Shown: positions 38,300-50,499, counted from the stretch's first letter. The stretch is 64,000 nucleotides of DNA from Epiperipatus broadwayi (GCA_028023455.1 JAQFVV010006199.1:1674001-1738000); one strand, 5' to 3'. Program-made: numbers and translations. The notes: generated by a model not told the origin, from the letters alone.

Positions 38300-39335
38300 T
38301 GCTTTGGAATTAGAATTATTGTTAAATTTCGGATAATGTATGCTTTGGAATTAGAATTATTGTTAAATTTTGGATAATGTATCAGATATTGTGTCCTTTT
38401 GAATTGTGTATTGTTGTAAGTGATTTTTTATGTTTTGATTGGTTCCCATGGATATTTGATCAATATAATTTGATTGATTGTTGATATTGATATTTTGAGT
38501 ATCAATTGTAATTGGTTTATTGATTTTTTTATTCTTAGGGTGATGTGTTTTTCTTTTGTTCTTAGTAGGGGGAGTGGCATTGTTGTTCATAGGTGAGAAC
38601 TGATGTTTCCATTATTTGTAATGAGATTTGAAAATTTTCTTTACTTTTCATTTGAGGTTTAATTGATTGAGAAAGTGGAAACTTGTCTGCTGTAATCTTA
38701 GCTAACTCAATGGAGGTGAGTAGTTGGTTGTCATGTGAAGAGAGGTTGTTTGAGTCCAGTCATTTAGATAAGCTTGTTTTGAATAATCAGTGTTTGAATC
38801 ATTAGGAAAGCCCTCTTGATTAGCAGTTGTTGTATTAGGCAGTTGATTTTGATTGTTACTACTGCTGTTAAGATTAGCATTTAATTATTCATTTTGCAGA
38901 TCTAATTGCTTATCAGATATCTTAGTTGTTAATTTTTTTATTTGTAAGCATTGGCTAGTAAGTTGCCCTCAGTTACCACAGACATAACATTGTGGTTTCA
39001 GCCTTGAGTATATAAACACAGTGTTGCTTTTTGATCTAGAATCTTTGTGGGAGTATTGTTAACATCAGTGTTTGGATGAAGTTGCAGCCTGAATTCAAAA
39101 CTGTTGTTTGCTATTGGTATCGATGTATCCTTTAGATAGATTTGTTTAAATAGGTTAACTTTTCCATATGGCTGTATCATTTTTTGGAAGTCATTAAGTG
39201 AGTACTCAAATAAAGTGTTTTTAAGCACTCCTGTGATGCTGCTTTGAAGATTTTCATCAACTGTTACAAGTACAACTCACCCAATGTTTTAACTTGTGTT
39301 TGAAATCCATGTTTTTGCAAGCTTTCAGAAAAATT
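38300..39335 (-). pseudogene. LINE copy A ORF1, C-terminal part with CCHC zinc knuckle
   Basis: On the reverse strand, a nucleic-acid-binding domain ('GVLKNTLFEYSLNDFQKMI', about 39230-39170) leads to a zinc knuckle 'CYVCGN*GQLTSQC' (about 38990-38948; CX2CX4-type spacing with a stop replacing one residue and H replaced by Q). A low-complexity Asn/Gln/Lys-rich tail follows (38590-38363). Copy B shows the same order with 'LKLQCYACRE...GGDHLAMQC'. ORF1 proteins of this kind coat LINE RNA. The 5' part of the frame continues at 40775-41000 beyond the nested insertion ('SGSWDSIQNIAEHLNPR'). The 38165-38400 segment also carries a small tandem duplication (GCTTTGGAATTAGAATT repeated). Confidence 0.6.
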
Positions 39336-39347
39336 GAATTGCCAGTT

Positions 39348-40762
39348 TTTTCTAAAATATAAATTTATTATTGCTACTATTGTTACATGTTGATTAGTAG
39401 GGTGTTAGAATGGGGGATTAATTCTTTGTTTCAATGGTTGTATATCTGTATTGAAGATCCTGAGTGTGTTTTGTTACTTGTTGTGTTGATATTTTCATAA
39501 AGTGTCTTATGTGATGAGTTGAATTTGAAGCTTTAGGTCCTAGGCAGTTGTGGTATAGTGAATACGTTCCATGTGTCTTCATACCAGGTTTTTGAAGTGA
39601 GGATTTCATCTCTTTTCTTCATTTTGATTAGTTTTTGTATGAAATAAGTGTCCTCATTCAGATGCTGCATTGTAAAAATTTTCATGCACCTAACTGTCCA
39701 AATAGCATATGTTAAGAATATCAAGAATCTAATCACTGCTATTGTTTTGGTTTTTAGGCAGTCTTTTAATGAGAGAAATTTTGTAGTAATTGATGTTTGA
39801 GTGGTCAAAGATAATTTTCCTGATATTTCCCAGCCTTGTACAGTTGAACATAATGTGGTGAAATGTTTATTCCTGTCTCTTGCAGTTGATGCAGATTGGA
39901 TTTATTTTTGTAATTTGTCTTTTATAGAATAGGAAAGTGTTGATAGGCATTACCTCCATATTGATTTTTATTATTAGGTCAAGATACTTAGGTTCCATAT
40001 TCCAGAATTTGAAAAGTGATGTGATTCTTTTATTGATAATGCCAAGTTTCGAGTCACCAGTTTTAACATTTGGGTTAAGGAGTGTGTATGCATTCCAGAT
40101 TTTTAAGTTTTTTATCAAATAGTTCCTTTGTGAGAAACATGTGTGTGTCGAGTAGTTCAATAATGGTGTCAATCCAGATTTTTTTTGTAAGAGGTGACCG
40201 ATCTTTTGGGGGGGACATTTTCTGTGACTTGTTTATGCCCATGTCTTTTGGTAAGATTAGTGATTAAGGTGTGAGATTTCTGGAGGAAGAAGGCTCAGAT
40301 GGAGTGAAATGACATGCCATTAAATCTTCTAGGTTGTTGCATCTTCTGGATGCTGATGGCAGCTATTTTCCCACTCCAAAATAGTTTGGCATTAGGGAGA
40401 TTATTTTTTTAATAAAAATATTTGTTATTTTGATAATTGGGAGGTAATAATTAATTTTGCTCATTATTCATATATTCATGAGTGCTACTTTGCCTTGTAA
40501 AGAGAGGTATAATTTGGTAAGCATACTGGTGATTTTTTCCATGGATAATATAATAGTCTTTAATTTCTTTGGACATAGCACTAAGCAATTTGTGTATTGA
40601 GAAGCCGAGGAATTTTTGTAGTTCGGCAGAGAATTTGGTGTTAATTTTTTGCCAGAACTGATTCTCCAAACCACTGATTTGAGGATTGATTCTTAGGCTG
40701 GTTTTTTTTGGTAAATTGTTCTATGATATTGTACAGTTTGCTATGGTATTTAGTGGATGGTA
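39348..40762 (-). mobile_element. nested, 5'-truncated LINE copy C with 12-bp target-site duplication
   Basis: It is flanked by identical GAATTGCCAGTT at 39336-39347 and 40763-40774. Removing this segment rejoins ORF1 of copy A so that it reads on as in copy B (compare '...NPR*LAIQFF' with '...NPKYLAIEFF'). The insert encodes, on the reverse strand, an RT thumb-like start ('NTKFSAELQKFLGFSIHKLL', about 40640-40580), a long C-terminal domain (frame 40172-39867), a Cys motif 'PICINCKRQE' (about 39900-39870) as in LINE ORF2 C-termini, and the ORF2 end near 39420. The 3' side next to the duplication is A/T-rich (AATAAATTTATATTTTAG). A 5'-truncated copy with duplication is the expected product of target-primed reverse transcription. 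It belongs to the same or a sister family. Confidence 0.82.
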
Positions 40763-40919
40763 GAATTGCCAGTTATCTAGGATTCAGGTGCTCAGCAATA
40801 TTTTGTATGGAATCCCAGGATCCAGACTTGTTAATTGTTTCATGTAACAATTGACATGGGAAGTGATACAAAAATATATTCTTATCTGTAGTAGATATTA
40901 CAGTAGATGAAGGGAGAAA

Positions 40920-41318
40920 AATCTTTTAAACAATGTATAAGTTCCAGATAATGAATTATTAAAAATCTTTTAAGCAATGTATATAAGTCCCAGATAATAA
41001 ATTATTAAACTTTTTATTAGTAACTTTAAGCATTCACTGGTCCAGTTAGTGGGAGGGGGGATCTGATTTTTCGAGTTGTAATGAGATTAATCTCTTAATA
41101 TCATATGCATTTGCCCTTGTAACTCTTGTATTCGTTTTAGAAGGAGCTGAAAAATCATTAAATTTTGTCATTTTCACTTTTGTTGCAGATTTTTTAATGA
41201 TTATTAATAATTTCTGTATAAGTTGTGATGGAGTTTGAAGTTAGCATAATCAAATCATTAGTGTTGATCACTGTGTTTGAAGTTAGCATAATCAAATCAT
41301 TAGCGCTGATCACTGAAT
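40920..41318. repeat. two small tandem duplications
   Basis: ATCTTTTAAACAATGTATAA is repeated with changes at about 40920 and 40967 (period 47). TTTGAAGTTAGCATAATCAA is repeated at about 41236 and 41277. The two duplications are independent short events near the 5' end of LINE copy A. Confidence 0.75.
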
Positions 41319-41319
41319 C

Positions 41320-42050
41320 TCATGATTGACTAGTTGCTATTTTTCTTTGTATTTATCATTGAGCAATTTATTAATTTTAAAATGATGATTGAAACAATCT
41401 CAATTTCAAAGCAAAAAAAACATATACATACTGATTAGTTTTTGTCATAAATTGATTACTATCATAAATTTTATTTTAGCCTTTTAAACTCTAATAGTAA
41501 TTAATGAGTTTAAGATAAGATATCTTGTAAGTTGCCTACCATTCTAATAGGTCAGCATTATTATTATCATCATCATTATCTTCTTTCTCCTTTTCTTTTC
41601 CTTTTTTGTCTCCTTGTCCTCTTCTTTTTCTGTCTCCTTCTCTGCCTCCTCTTCTTCCTCTTCCTCCTCCTTCTTTACTTTATTGAGACTCAAAATGGTT
41701 ATACAAGTTACATTTGAAAACATGAGTCTTAAATACTAATTGATTCATGATACTCCATATGTAATAAAGATTTACAATCTTAATTGTGATAGGAAAGAAA
41801 ACATGCATTAATTAAAAGAAAAATAATTATTATGTAACATGATACCTATGTCAAATTAGGTCTACATAGAATTTTTAAATGTGATATTGAGAGAAATATG
41901 TGAAAACACATGACAGTATGATTGAAAACATATTAGAGGAGGGTTTGAAATTGGATATTAGATTGACATATTGTCCCAGTAAAAATTGGCTCATTTATTG
42001 AGAGTACTATAGTTTTCATAACTAGGTTTTATTGTTCATCTGTTACATAA
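41320..42050. other. spacer with a pyrimidine-rich tract
   Basis: No gene. At about 41578-41682 the plus strand is almost pure C/T (CTTCTTTCTCCTTTTCTTTT and onward, with CTCCTCTTCCTCC runs), a potential triplex-forming tract. The 61-codon frame across it (41532-41717) is a low-complexity artefact. Confidence 0.6.
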
Positions 42051-42057
42051 GTTCCAT

Positions 42058-42352
42058 GTGAAAAAAATGGAAAAATACTAGTTAACATGAATTGCATCCT
42101 GAGAAAATGGAAAAACATCAGTTCAGCATGCATTAAATGTTGTGTTGGGAAAAATAAAAAAATACTAGTCAGTATGGATTGTATCCTGGGAAAATGGAAA
42201 AATACTAGTTCAGCATGGATTGTATTTTGGATAACTGGAAGAACCATAGTCAGCATGAATTGCATTAAATGAAAAAACAATAGTCAACATGAACTGCATT
42301 TTCAGAAAATGAAAACAATACCATTTCAGCATGAATTGCATCCCTTGAATGA
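42058..42352. repeat. minisatellite, about 40-45-bp units, about 7 copies
   Basis: Units resemble GAAAAATACTAGTTCAGCAT + GGATTGTATCCTGGGAAAAT. They recur at roughly 42068, 42110, 42154, 42197, 42238, 42274 and 42310 with substitutions and small length changes. Overlapping frames on both strands (42029-42280, 42210-42479, 42087-42272) merely translate the repeat. It lies just 3' of LINE copy B and may derive from its 3' non-coding region. Confidence 0.8.
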
Positions 42353-42579
42353 ACTTGATTGGTCCAGTTAGATAGCTTTCTGTAGTTGAACTACTGTAAT
42401 GAGTGTCTAGAACAATTTTCATGTAGCCAGTTGCATTATGAAGCAGAGAAATGCCACAAAGGTTGTTAGTCATTTGCAATCACTTATAGATTGGTCTTCA
42501 CTGTAATAAGTGACCACATTGCCACAAAAACAGCCAAAGGTTTATGTTTTTATCCCATGATTTTAGCTGGTATAATTTA

Positions 42580-45000
42580 TTGATACGATGTCTCCTGGTG
42601 TTGTTGCCTTACAAAAAGATGGAATAACCAAAAAGCAAATAGTAAATGTTTCTGCAGAAATGGTTAATCTTGGAAGGACTGAGTTGCATGATGGATTAAT
42701 GGAAGTAGCAGGATGCCTGTATGTATATAGCATAATTTGTCATATGAGTTTAGTACTCAGCAGTTATTGAGATATTGTTAAATCTCTTCAGCTTCATGAC
42801 ATAGCACACACAATAGGTTGATATTTTTCTACAGAAGATGATATCACAGAAAAAAAAGTTGTAAGCTTTTGTAGGTTTTGTCTAAATTGGCAGAGAAGGT
42901 AATGGTTTTTTTTTTGCTAGCATGGGAAGGGGGTAAGTTAAATTAATGTTGTTTTATGTGTAGAACACCCAAATGTTGTTTTATGAATATGGAACTGGTC
43001 TTATGGACCCAAGTCAATTTAGGGTTGATGGCAAAAATGAATATCTTTGATAATTTAATAATAGGTTCTATAGTATGTAATATTTATCATAACAAGTGTA
43101 TTGAACAGGTGTGTATCTTGAAGTGAATTGATAAATATGCTTTAGAATGTGAGTTGCAACTTGATTTGTATTGTGAGTCTCATACCAAAGGAGTTTTTGT
43201 AAAATGGAAATCCTAAGAATGGAATGGATTTTCCTTGGAAAACTTGGGAACATGATTTCTTATGAATAGAGTTCATGCAGCAGTTTTTTGGGGATTAAAG
43301 GTTTGTAGGATGATGTGTAGTCTTTAAGAATATTTGTAATGTGGGGAGTTGTTTTTGAGAAGGCATGAAAACAGTGATATCCATGTAGGCTATGTAAGGA
43401 ATGTATTGATGGGTATGTGGAATTTGTATTTCAATAATTTTATTCAGTATTTGTTGTAAAATGAATTTATTGTAGAATGTAAAAAGTAATGAGTTTTAGT
43501 GGCAAGTCTCATGAGATTGACTGCATGGGACTGAAGAATGCAGAAATTTCTAGGTTGGTGATTAGGTATAACAGAGTAGGTAGTGGTATGGTAGTGTTAG
43601 TGAGCATTTGAATAAGTAGATTAATTGAGACAGAATCAAATGTTACATGTATGTCAAGCTGGAATGCAATGAGATGGTGTTTTTTTAACTGAATTTAGAA
43701 TTGCCATAAATAAGAATGCTGCTAGACTTGTAGAAAATCCTTTTTTGACAAATTATAGATGTGATTATAGTGGATGTATAGTTTCACTTTGTTATTTGAT
43801 TACATTTTCATGTCTTTTTATGGAGATAGGCCAGAGGTTAGTTAGATCAGATGTTGGCTCAGGTTTTTAATGAAAGGCACTATGGCAATTGAATACAAAT
43901 CTTTTACATTGTATATCCTCTAGTATAAAGACATGGGCAGATCAAAAATATACAGTGTAGTGAAATAACTAAGATGACTTAAGATGAATGCAGGAATTTC
44001 ATGAGGGCCAGTATGACAAATGTTTTCAAAGGGGCAAGTTTGGCTGCAAATTGGCTGGTTTGGAAAGGCGTAGTAGTTTTTGGTGGTTTAAAATGGTGTA
44101 CTTATGGAGTGAATATATCATGGGCCAGAAGTTTGTTTTTAAAGTGCAGGTATATAGGGTGGATCATATTATGTCAAGTAAATACATCTATGCCAGTTTG
44201 ATTGGCCATGGGGACATTTGATGAGTATAGGTGACCCAACACCGAGTGTATATATGTTCTTGTTCACATGTTCTACTGAGTTAGGCAATATTTTGTTGTT
44301 TTGATAGCAAGGTAGTCATTTAACTGTTTGCAGATGTGATGGTAAATTTGAGTTTTAGCTGTCAGTGTGCTTGATGGGTGGACTTAATAATAGTAGTTTG
44401 TTTATATAACTCATTGGATAATGTTAAGACATGCAGAGATGAAGGGGGCCATCATGTTAAGTGTTGTATATTAAATGATAAGTGTATGAAGGCAAGATAC
44501 TGTACTGTATTTTATTCTAGTACAAGTTGCATTGACAATGTAGAAGTTAAATTTCTAAAAAGAGAATATTTTTATTTAAATATTTAATTGATTTTGTTTA
44601 GACAACATGGGTTATATAGATTTTTTTGTGAATGTTAAAAGAAATCCAATAGAGAAAAAAGATATAAAGAGTATAATAAAAACAAAAAGGGAAACTACTT
44701 TGTATTTTTGTAAAGATAAAACAAACCTTTATCGTGAATCCATTAGCATCATGTAAAACAAAATCATAGCATTCCTTTGATAATTAAAGATGGCAACCCA
44801 AGAAAAAAAAAGGAAAACTTTGTGGGCTAAATTACATTAAATTTGGTCTAAATTAACAGGTGTCAACAGGAGTTGAGTAGAACTAAAAAAATCAGGACTA
44901 TAAAAAGAAAAACATATCAGAGTCAAAGTTCTTAGATTTTGTTCCAGAAACAAAGCAGTTAAAAATAAATATTCAGTGTTGAAGAAACTATGCAGAGCAT
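42580..45000 (-). pseudogene. LINE copy B reverse transcriptase
   Basis: The reverse strand shows 'IPYIAYMDITVFMPSQKQLP' near 43420-43350 (YADD box decayed to YMDI), preceded by remnants of the motif-B region near 43560-43470. 'KSIPFLGFPFYKNSFGM' follows near 43230-43180 (thumb). Upstream pieces at 44.2-43.6 kb are only loosely recognisable. Stops are frequent. The plus-strand frames at 43988-44221 and 44001-44201 fall on this stretch and are antisense shadows. Confidence 0.55.
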
Positions 45001-45984
45001 GTCAAACTACTCTCACCATGTTAAATCATACTAAGATATGTGAGTAGAAGAGTTTGTTTGCTGGTGTTGCTCTTGCCTGATGTCATGAACTACCACGAGT
45101 GAAGCTATATCCTACTAAATCTGAAACCACTGAGTGCTTGTAGCTGCAAGAATACTGAACAGCTGATTCCTCCCAAGATAAATCCATGAATAGTAAACTC
45201 TAATACAATATGTGAACAGTTAAACTTATTGGTAAGAAACTTTATTTATTCAAATATCAGTGATCACTTTCTCTTCAACTCTTAGATGTGATAAACTATC
45301 CTGAGTCATATCACTAAAAACAAAAATCTTATCAGTAGTTTTAATCCCTATTTATTTTTTTTATATTTTATTCTCTCAATGATAATATAAATATTTCATT
45401 ATGTATCAATAAATTTAAATATAACTTACATTGATTTCTAGTTATTGATTATTAATTATCTGAAATTCATTTAAAATCAACCATTATTATAATTTGATTT
45501 AATAAATCGCCGATGCTCTACTTGAAAACACAATCCTCCAGATATTTTAAGTAAATTCATTGTAACTAAATAAATAGGTGGGGTTTGGCCAGTGGATTCT
45601 TACATAGAATCTTGGCACCTTTTCAAATAAATTAAAAGCTGGTTCTCTCCTCTTTATTATTTAACTTTAGTTACATTTAGTGGGTTGTGTGACCAGGAAA
45701 AATAACTGCGTCTGATAAAATTCACTAAAATTTTCTGATGAAAATTTACCAGGTCGAACGTAGTTTGGTCTCCAAATATGAGGTAATTGACTTGTAAAAT
45801 CCCAGTTATTCCTTGGATGTTACAATACTTCTGACCTGGGTTTCCATTTGCTTTAGCTGGTTTAATATAATATAGGATTAGGAAAATATGAACTCAGTAG
45901 TAAATGAGGTAAAAAGCATGCAGACTTTTATGTAATTAAATGGATGTTGTCTCATTAAGATTAAATGTGACTGTTGGATCATTA

Positions 45985-46540
45985 AGGTTAAATGTGACTG
46001 TTGGAGAGAATGGTCTGAGAATAGAGTGGGGTTAGGTTTTTAATTACATTAGGCGATGCATCATTAGAGAGTAAAAACAGAGATTGATGAGTGTGGCATG
46101 CCAGTTCTTGTGAAAAGTGATTATACCAGGTGGTAGACAGTCCTGGGCACTCATTAGTGGGAAGTTTAAGAGTTGAAACCATTTGTTTCTAAAAGTTGGG
46201 TAATCCAGATTGAAATCACTCATTAATATAATTGGGTATGAATTTAATTGGAAGAGCTGAATTGATGGCTTTGGATGACATATGTGATGACTGTAGGACT
46301 GGGGACTACACATGAATACTACATTTCGTGCTACTGTATGATGGTGGAAAATGATAATTAGTATGTGGCCATCAATATATAGAAATATTAAATGACTTGA
46401 ATGGGGAATCAAGCATGATAAGAATACCATTGCCTGCTGAAAGTGAGGAAGTATCTTTGGAGCAAGCATAGAAGCCATGTCTATGGAGATAGTCATCAGG
46501 GGCAATTCCAAGATCCTCTGTTTATTTCCTGTAATCTGAG
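45985..46540 (-). pseudogene. LINE copy B endonuclease
   Basis: The reverse-strand frame 46511-46044 (155 codons) is the longest open stretch in the cluster. It contains 'LYIDGHILIIIFHHHTVARN' (middle) and 'PIILMSDFNLDYP' (residues about 92-104), where DFN is the catalytic/structural motif of AP-like endonucleases (GDFN with G replaced by S). The end 'LTPLYSQTILSNS' (46035-45990, shifted frame) corresponds to the terminal SDHxPI motif. The first third is frameshifted relative to copy A ('ACSKDTSS...' is read in another frame). Confidence 0.68.
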
Positions 46541-46699
46541 ATGAGATTGAATGATAATACCATTTCTGTAACTGATATAGCTTTGAGAATGAATTGGGCT
46601 GAGGACATTGAGCTCTATTATTTTAAGTTTCATTGAATGTATAGAAGATTAATAATACCGAGGGAGGTTTTTGAAGGCAAGAAATTGGGAAATGTCATT

Positions 46700-48100
46700 T
46701 GATTCTTTAATGTGGACTGTCAGTGGATGCAATTGTTTATTTATCAATTAACATGAGGGAGATTGATCAATTTGGTTAGGGAAGTCAAGTTGGGATGGTG
46801 TTGGTTTTGGTTTGGAAGGTGAGCATGATGAGTGATTGGTTGATATAATAAGGCAGGAGTGTACATGGTCTTGAAAGGGTTGACAGTAACCTCATTGATG
46901 AGTGATAGATAGGTGGTCTGTATCACTAATTTTTTGGTGGTGATTTTTCTTAGGCATTTCAGGTTTTTTCTTGCTTTTATTAGGAATTGGGTGTGGAGGG
47001 GGGAATGGTATGAGTGATAGGCACAGTACAGTTATTTCCATGATATTCTTATGATGTATTTATTCTATGCTGTATTTTAAACAAATGTTGTGAATTTATG
47101 CCATAGCCTGACTTGATGTGTTTATTCTATGCTGTATTTTGAAACAGAGGTTGAGAATTTATGCTATAGGCTGGCTTTCTTGTGGTATCAGGGGTGATAG
47201 CAGGTTAAGTATATTCTGGACGTAAGATTGACTGTACATACACAATGGAGATAGTCTGAGGCATTTGTTTCTGTATGAGCATGGAAACCATTGACATGAA
47301 TTGTATATGTCTGAGGTGGGGGGGGATAATTGGGAGGTTGTTGAACCATCAGGGTTGCTGTCATTGCAGTCCCAGTTGAGGAATGGCCATATTCTAATTG
47401 TTGGCAGGTTGTTTGCAGATTTGTATGAATGCAAGGTTGAGGCACTGCATTGCAAGATGATCCCCCCCTCTCTCTCTCTCTACAGGCATAACATTGAAGT
47501 TTTAAACCATGAATACATAAATATAAAGTTACTTCTTGATCAAGTATTTGGGTATGGACTTGTTCAGTTCAATCTCTAAATGCAGTTGAATTTTGAATTC
47601 ATAACTTGTCTGGAATAGATATAGGAATATCTTTGAGAAGTATTGATTGAAGAAATGTGACTTTGTCATAAGTCTTGTGTCATCCATTAGAAACTTATGA
47701 GGTGTATGTGAAATAAGTATTCTTCAATGCACTAGTTATGCAGTTGTTCCAATTTGGATCAACTGTTATCAATGCATAGTTTCAAGAGTTTTATTTGACC
47801 TTGTACGCACTGCTTTTAAGTATCCTGGAAAAATTCAATTGCTAGGTACTTAGGATTTGGATGATCAGCTATCTGACTGATTAAATCCCACACCCCAGGC
47901 ATTGTAATGGTATCATAGAGAGTTCCCAGAGAACTTGTAGAGATATATATTCATATCAGTGACTGATAGCACCAGAGACTGGGATGAAAAAAATCTCAAA
48001 TGTCATATAAAGATCCCAGGGAATTGTGTTGAGACATCTGTCACTGATATTTGCTAATGTTTCTGATATCCAGTCAATGGTTGGAAGGGGTGGTGGAAAA
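46700..48100 (-). pseudogene. LINE copy B ORF1
   Basis: On the reverse strand: 'TDMNIYLYKFSGNSLYDTI' (about 47965-47910), 'GVWDLISQIADHPNPKYLAI' (about 47900-47840), 'NWNNCITSALKNT' (about 47760-47720), and a zinc-knuckle remnant 'LKLQCYACRE...DHLAMQC' (about 47505-47440) with an inserted charged stretch from a CTCTCT run. A Pro/Ser/Asn-rich tail follows (47430-47200). The order equals copy A ORF1. Frames change at least four times. Confidence 0.6.
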
Positions 48101-48104
48101 GTTG

Positions 48105-49695
48105 TATATTTAAATCCAAATGTGTGAAATGATTATTAGTTTTGCAAAAATGTGAATTATTGACCTTGGTATTTTTGGTATTACATTGTTATTACTATAG
48201 GATGTTTGTACATTATTGCTAATGACATTTTCATGTTTTTTAGAACTTGTACTTTGACCTTTAGAGCCAGTATTATTACCATTAGAATCTATAACGTGGT
48301 TAACCTGGAAAGTTTGTGCATCAAATTGTACTTTGGTTTTTTAAGCTGTTGTTATTATTTAAGCTTATATATCTTTGTTGTTATGGGGATTTTTAAAATT
48401 TATAGTTTGATCTTTGGAGAATAATATTATGTGAATCTATACTTTGTTTACCATGGAGAATTTGTTCTTCACCAATGATGACATTTCTGTATGTTTGCTT
48501 AGGATTTGAATTTTCCGCTGAAGCTGTTGATTTTATTACAAATTATTCCTTGTTGCTATGAAGAATTTCCTCATTGTTGCTAATAAAGTTCTGATCAGGT
48601 TTGATTAAAATCTGGACTTTGATCTTAAGGGTTCATAATGTTAGTGGGAAATATCTGGTCATGTGATATCTTCATCCTATATTTGGCCTGATTAACCAAT
48701 GAAATTTTAATAATTTTTATCAATTTGTAAATAAAAAAATTAGCAAAGTGCAAAAAAAAAGTAATTAGATGATTAAAAGTTATACGAACTGCATATGGGT
48801 AAGAATTTTTTACCTTGTCAGCTTGGTATTTAAAATGCTTTGAGACTATATCAAATAGAGCCAGAAAACTGTGTTTTATGCAGGTGAACTGGTTTCTGCT
48901 GAATTTATTATTATCATCATCTTTTATATTTCATAATTATCCTTGTTAGTGGTAACTTTTTCAGTAATAACATTAGAACATAATGGAATTCAAATTAGAA
49001 ACTTCCCCTGATTGTAAAGAATCTCAAGATATAGTAGTTAATATATCCAAGTTTGGTCCTTTTTTTTTTAGATTTTCAGCAAGGAAGAGAAAATCCAGAA
49101 ACCCTCATCATCTGGCAGTTGGTTATCCTGGTGAATATCTTCCTTTTTATTCTTCTCCTTCTGAGATTGTTTTAGAGGTCTTTATTCTGTAATAAAATAT
49201 TTAGCAAGCATTTTACTGTTATTGTTTATCTGTGAATTTATAAATGAATATAACTTTTTTTTTCTCTCACTATTGATAGAATATTAGTTTTAGCATATAG
49301 TTTTTGGGTCCTCCTTGATTAACATGTTTTTATATGATGTCTTCATTTGAAAACCAGACTTCATCTTTTGATGAACTTCTAAATAATTAGACATAAATTT
49401 ATAAAATCATACAACAAAATATATTAATGCTAATTCAGCAGTATCATGGGTAACAGATGTATCAGCACTATGAATATGAGAGTCTTAAATTCTCAAAATT
49501 TTAAAAAAATCTGTAACATTTTGGATACTATGGAATAACTCAAGTGCCAAATATATGCTCTATAAACATCTTTAACAACAACAAGGAAACGCTATAAAAT
49601 TTTTCAAATAAATCATCTGTATCTACAAAACAATAGTACAGTGAAAAGTTAATATATCTCTGATTTTGCATTAGTTTTTGACTTCTGTTTTTGAT
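48105..49695. other. spacer between LINE copy B and the LTR element
   Basis: No supported gene. A 69-codon plus-strand frame at 48983-49192 has mixed composition but no motif. Homopolymers and simple A+T-rich sequence otherwise. Confidence 0.4.
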
Positions 49696-49704
49696 TAATG
49701 CAAA

Positions 49705-50290
49705 TGTTGTGTTTGGTTAGGCTTACAAGTTTATTCCAAACCAACAACTACAAAAAAAGAACTACCCACCCAACAATTAATATGTACAATTTATTAGTAC
49801 TAAAAATATACACACTTGTTAGTTAAATAATAATATACATATATTATTTATACACGTTAATGCTGAGGTAGTCATATTGAGTAATGGAACTTGCTTCCAG
49901 CTAATGATTACCCTGTCTTATGAGCTCTGGTAAGATTCAGCTATGTATTTAGCTTGCCCTAAGTCGAGTGCAGACATAGCAGTTTCCAATCTGTAGATTG
50001 ACTTGCCTTACTGTGTGTATTGTGACAATGAAAAGAGATACTACCCTTCCTAATGGCAGAGGTGTAATGTAGAGCACATTGTCATTCAGATTGACAAAAG
50101 TAATTACTCTCTGCCTTGCCTCTATTAGGATGACTATTTAATGGCAGATCCCCTATCTTACTGGAAACATGCAGATTTGGTGAGCAAACCCCAGTGAAAG
50201 ATTTATTCCTTTTGGGTAGCAACTGGGTGCTGGCTAATCAGGTAAGGAATCTAGAATAGTCCACTTCTAAAGGCAGGGTCATATTTGACA
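49705..50290 (-). repeat. 3' LTR (element orientation)
   Basis: 586 bp, starting TGTTGTGTTTGG and ending ATATTTGACA on the plus strand; in element orientation it begins TGTCA and ends ..ACA. It aligns along its whole length with 52541-53130. It contains the G+C-richer segment GGCAGATCCCCTATCTTACT near 50142. Confidence 0.9.
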
Positions 50291-50304
50291 ACCCTCCCCT
50301 GGCT
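50291..50304 (-). other. polypurine tract
   Basis: The reverse complement reads AGCCAGGGGAGGGT and abuts the 3' LTR, exactly where plus-strand priming occurs. It fixes the element's orientation independently of the coding remnants. Confidence 0.8.
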
Positions 50305-50499
50305 AAAATTAGTTCTGGAGGACCGTAGTCATTGAGATGCACTGGATGATGTATTGTCCACTTTCTTGGTTTCTCTTATTGATTGATGTTCCTGTCTTCA
50401 TCTTCTTCACTTGATGAACTTGTTTCTGGTTGTCTCATTTTGCTGTTTATCTTTTCTGCTTGAGGTACTTATCCTAGGTTGACGACTTATCTTGTTAGC

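Larger units (their letters stand above)
35150..41000 (-). mobile_element. LINE copy A (APE-type), interrupted by nested LINE copy C
   Basis: On the reverse strand the order is ORF1 (41.0-40.77 kb and 39.34-38.3 kb), endonuclease (38.04-37.4 kb) and reverse transcriptase (37.0-35.4 kb). A 1.4-kb copy C splits ORF1. All domains are decayed by stops and frameshifts. Copy B at 42.56-48.1 kb aligns to it domain by domain in the same orientation, so both belong to one family. Exact ends are uncertain; the 3' end fades near 35.15 kb and no poly-A tail is obvious. Confidence 0.7.
42560..48100 (-). mobile_element. LINE copy B (APE-type), near full length but decayed
   Basis: Reverse-strand order: ORF1 (48.1-46.7 kb), endonuclease (46.54-45.99 kb), RT (about 45.0-42.58 kb). 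It matches copy A domain by domain and lies in the same orientation 1.5 kb away. A+T-rich sequence at 45.24-45.85 kb, without LINE similarity, may be a later insertion between endonuclease and RT. Small internal duplications occur at 45952-46006 (period about 28) and 47044-47165 (period about 64). Confidence 0.7.

Noticed and set aside
41532-41717. Leu/Phe-rich 'membrane' peptide
   Set aside because: Product of the C/T tract, not a plausible protein.
42029-42479. Several overlapping frames on both strands with repeated peptide motifs
   Set aside because: They are translations of the minisatellite, open only because its unit lacks stops.
43988-44221. Plus-strand frames in LINE copy B
   Set aside because: Antisense to a decayed RT; no independent evidence of coding.
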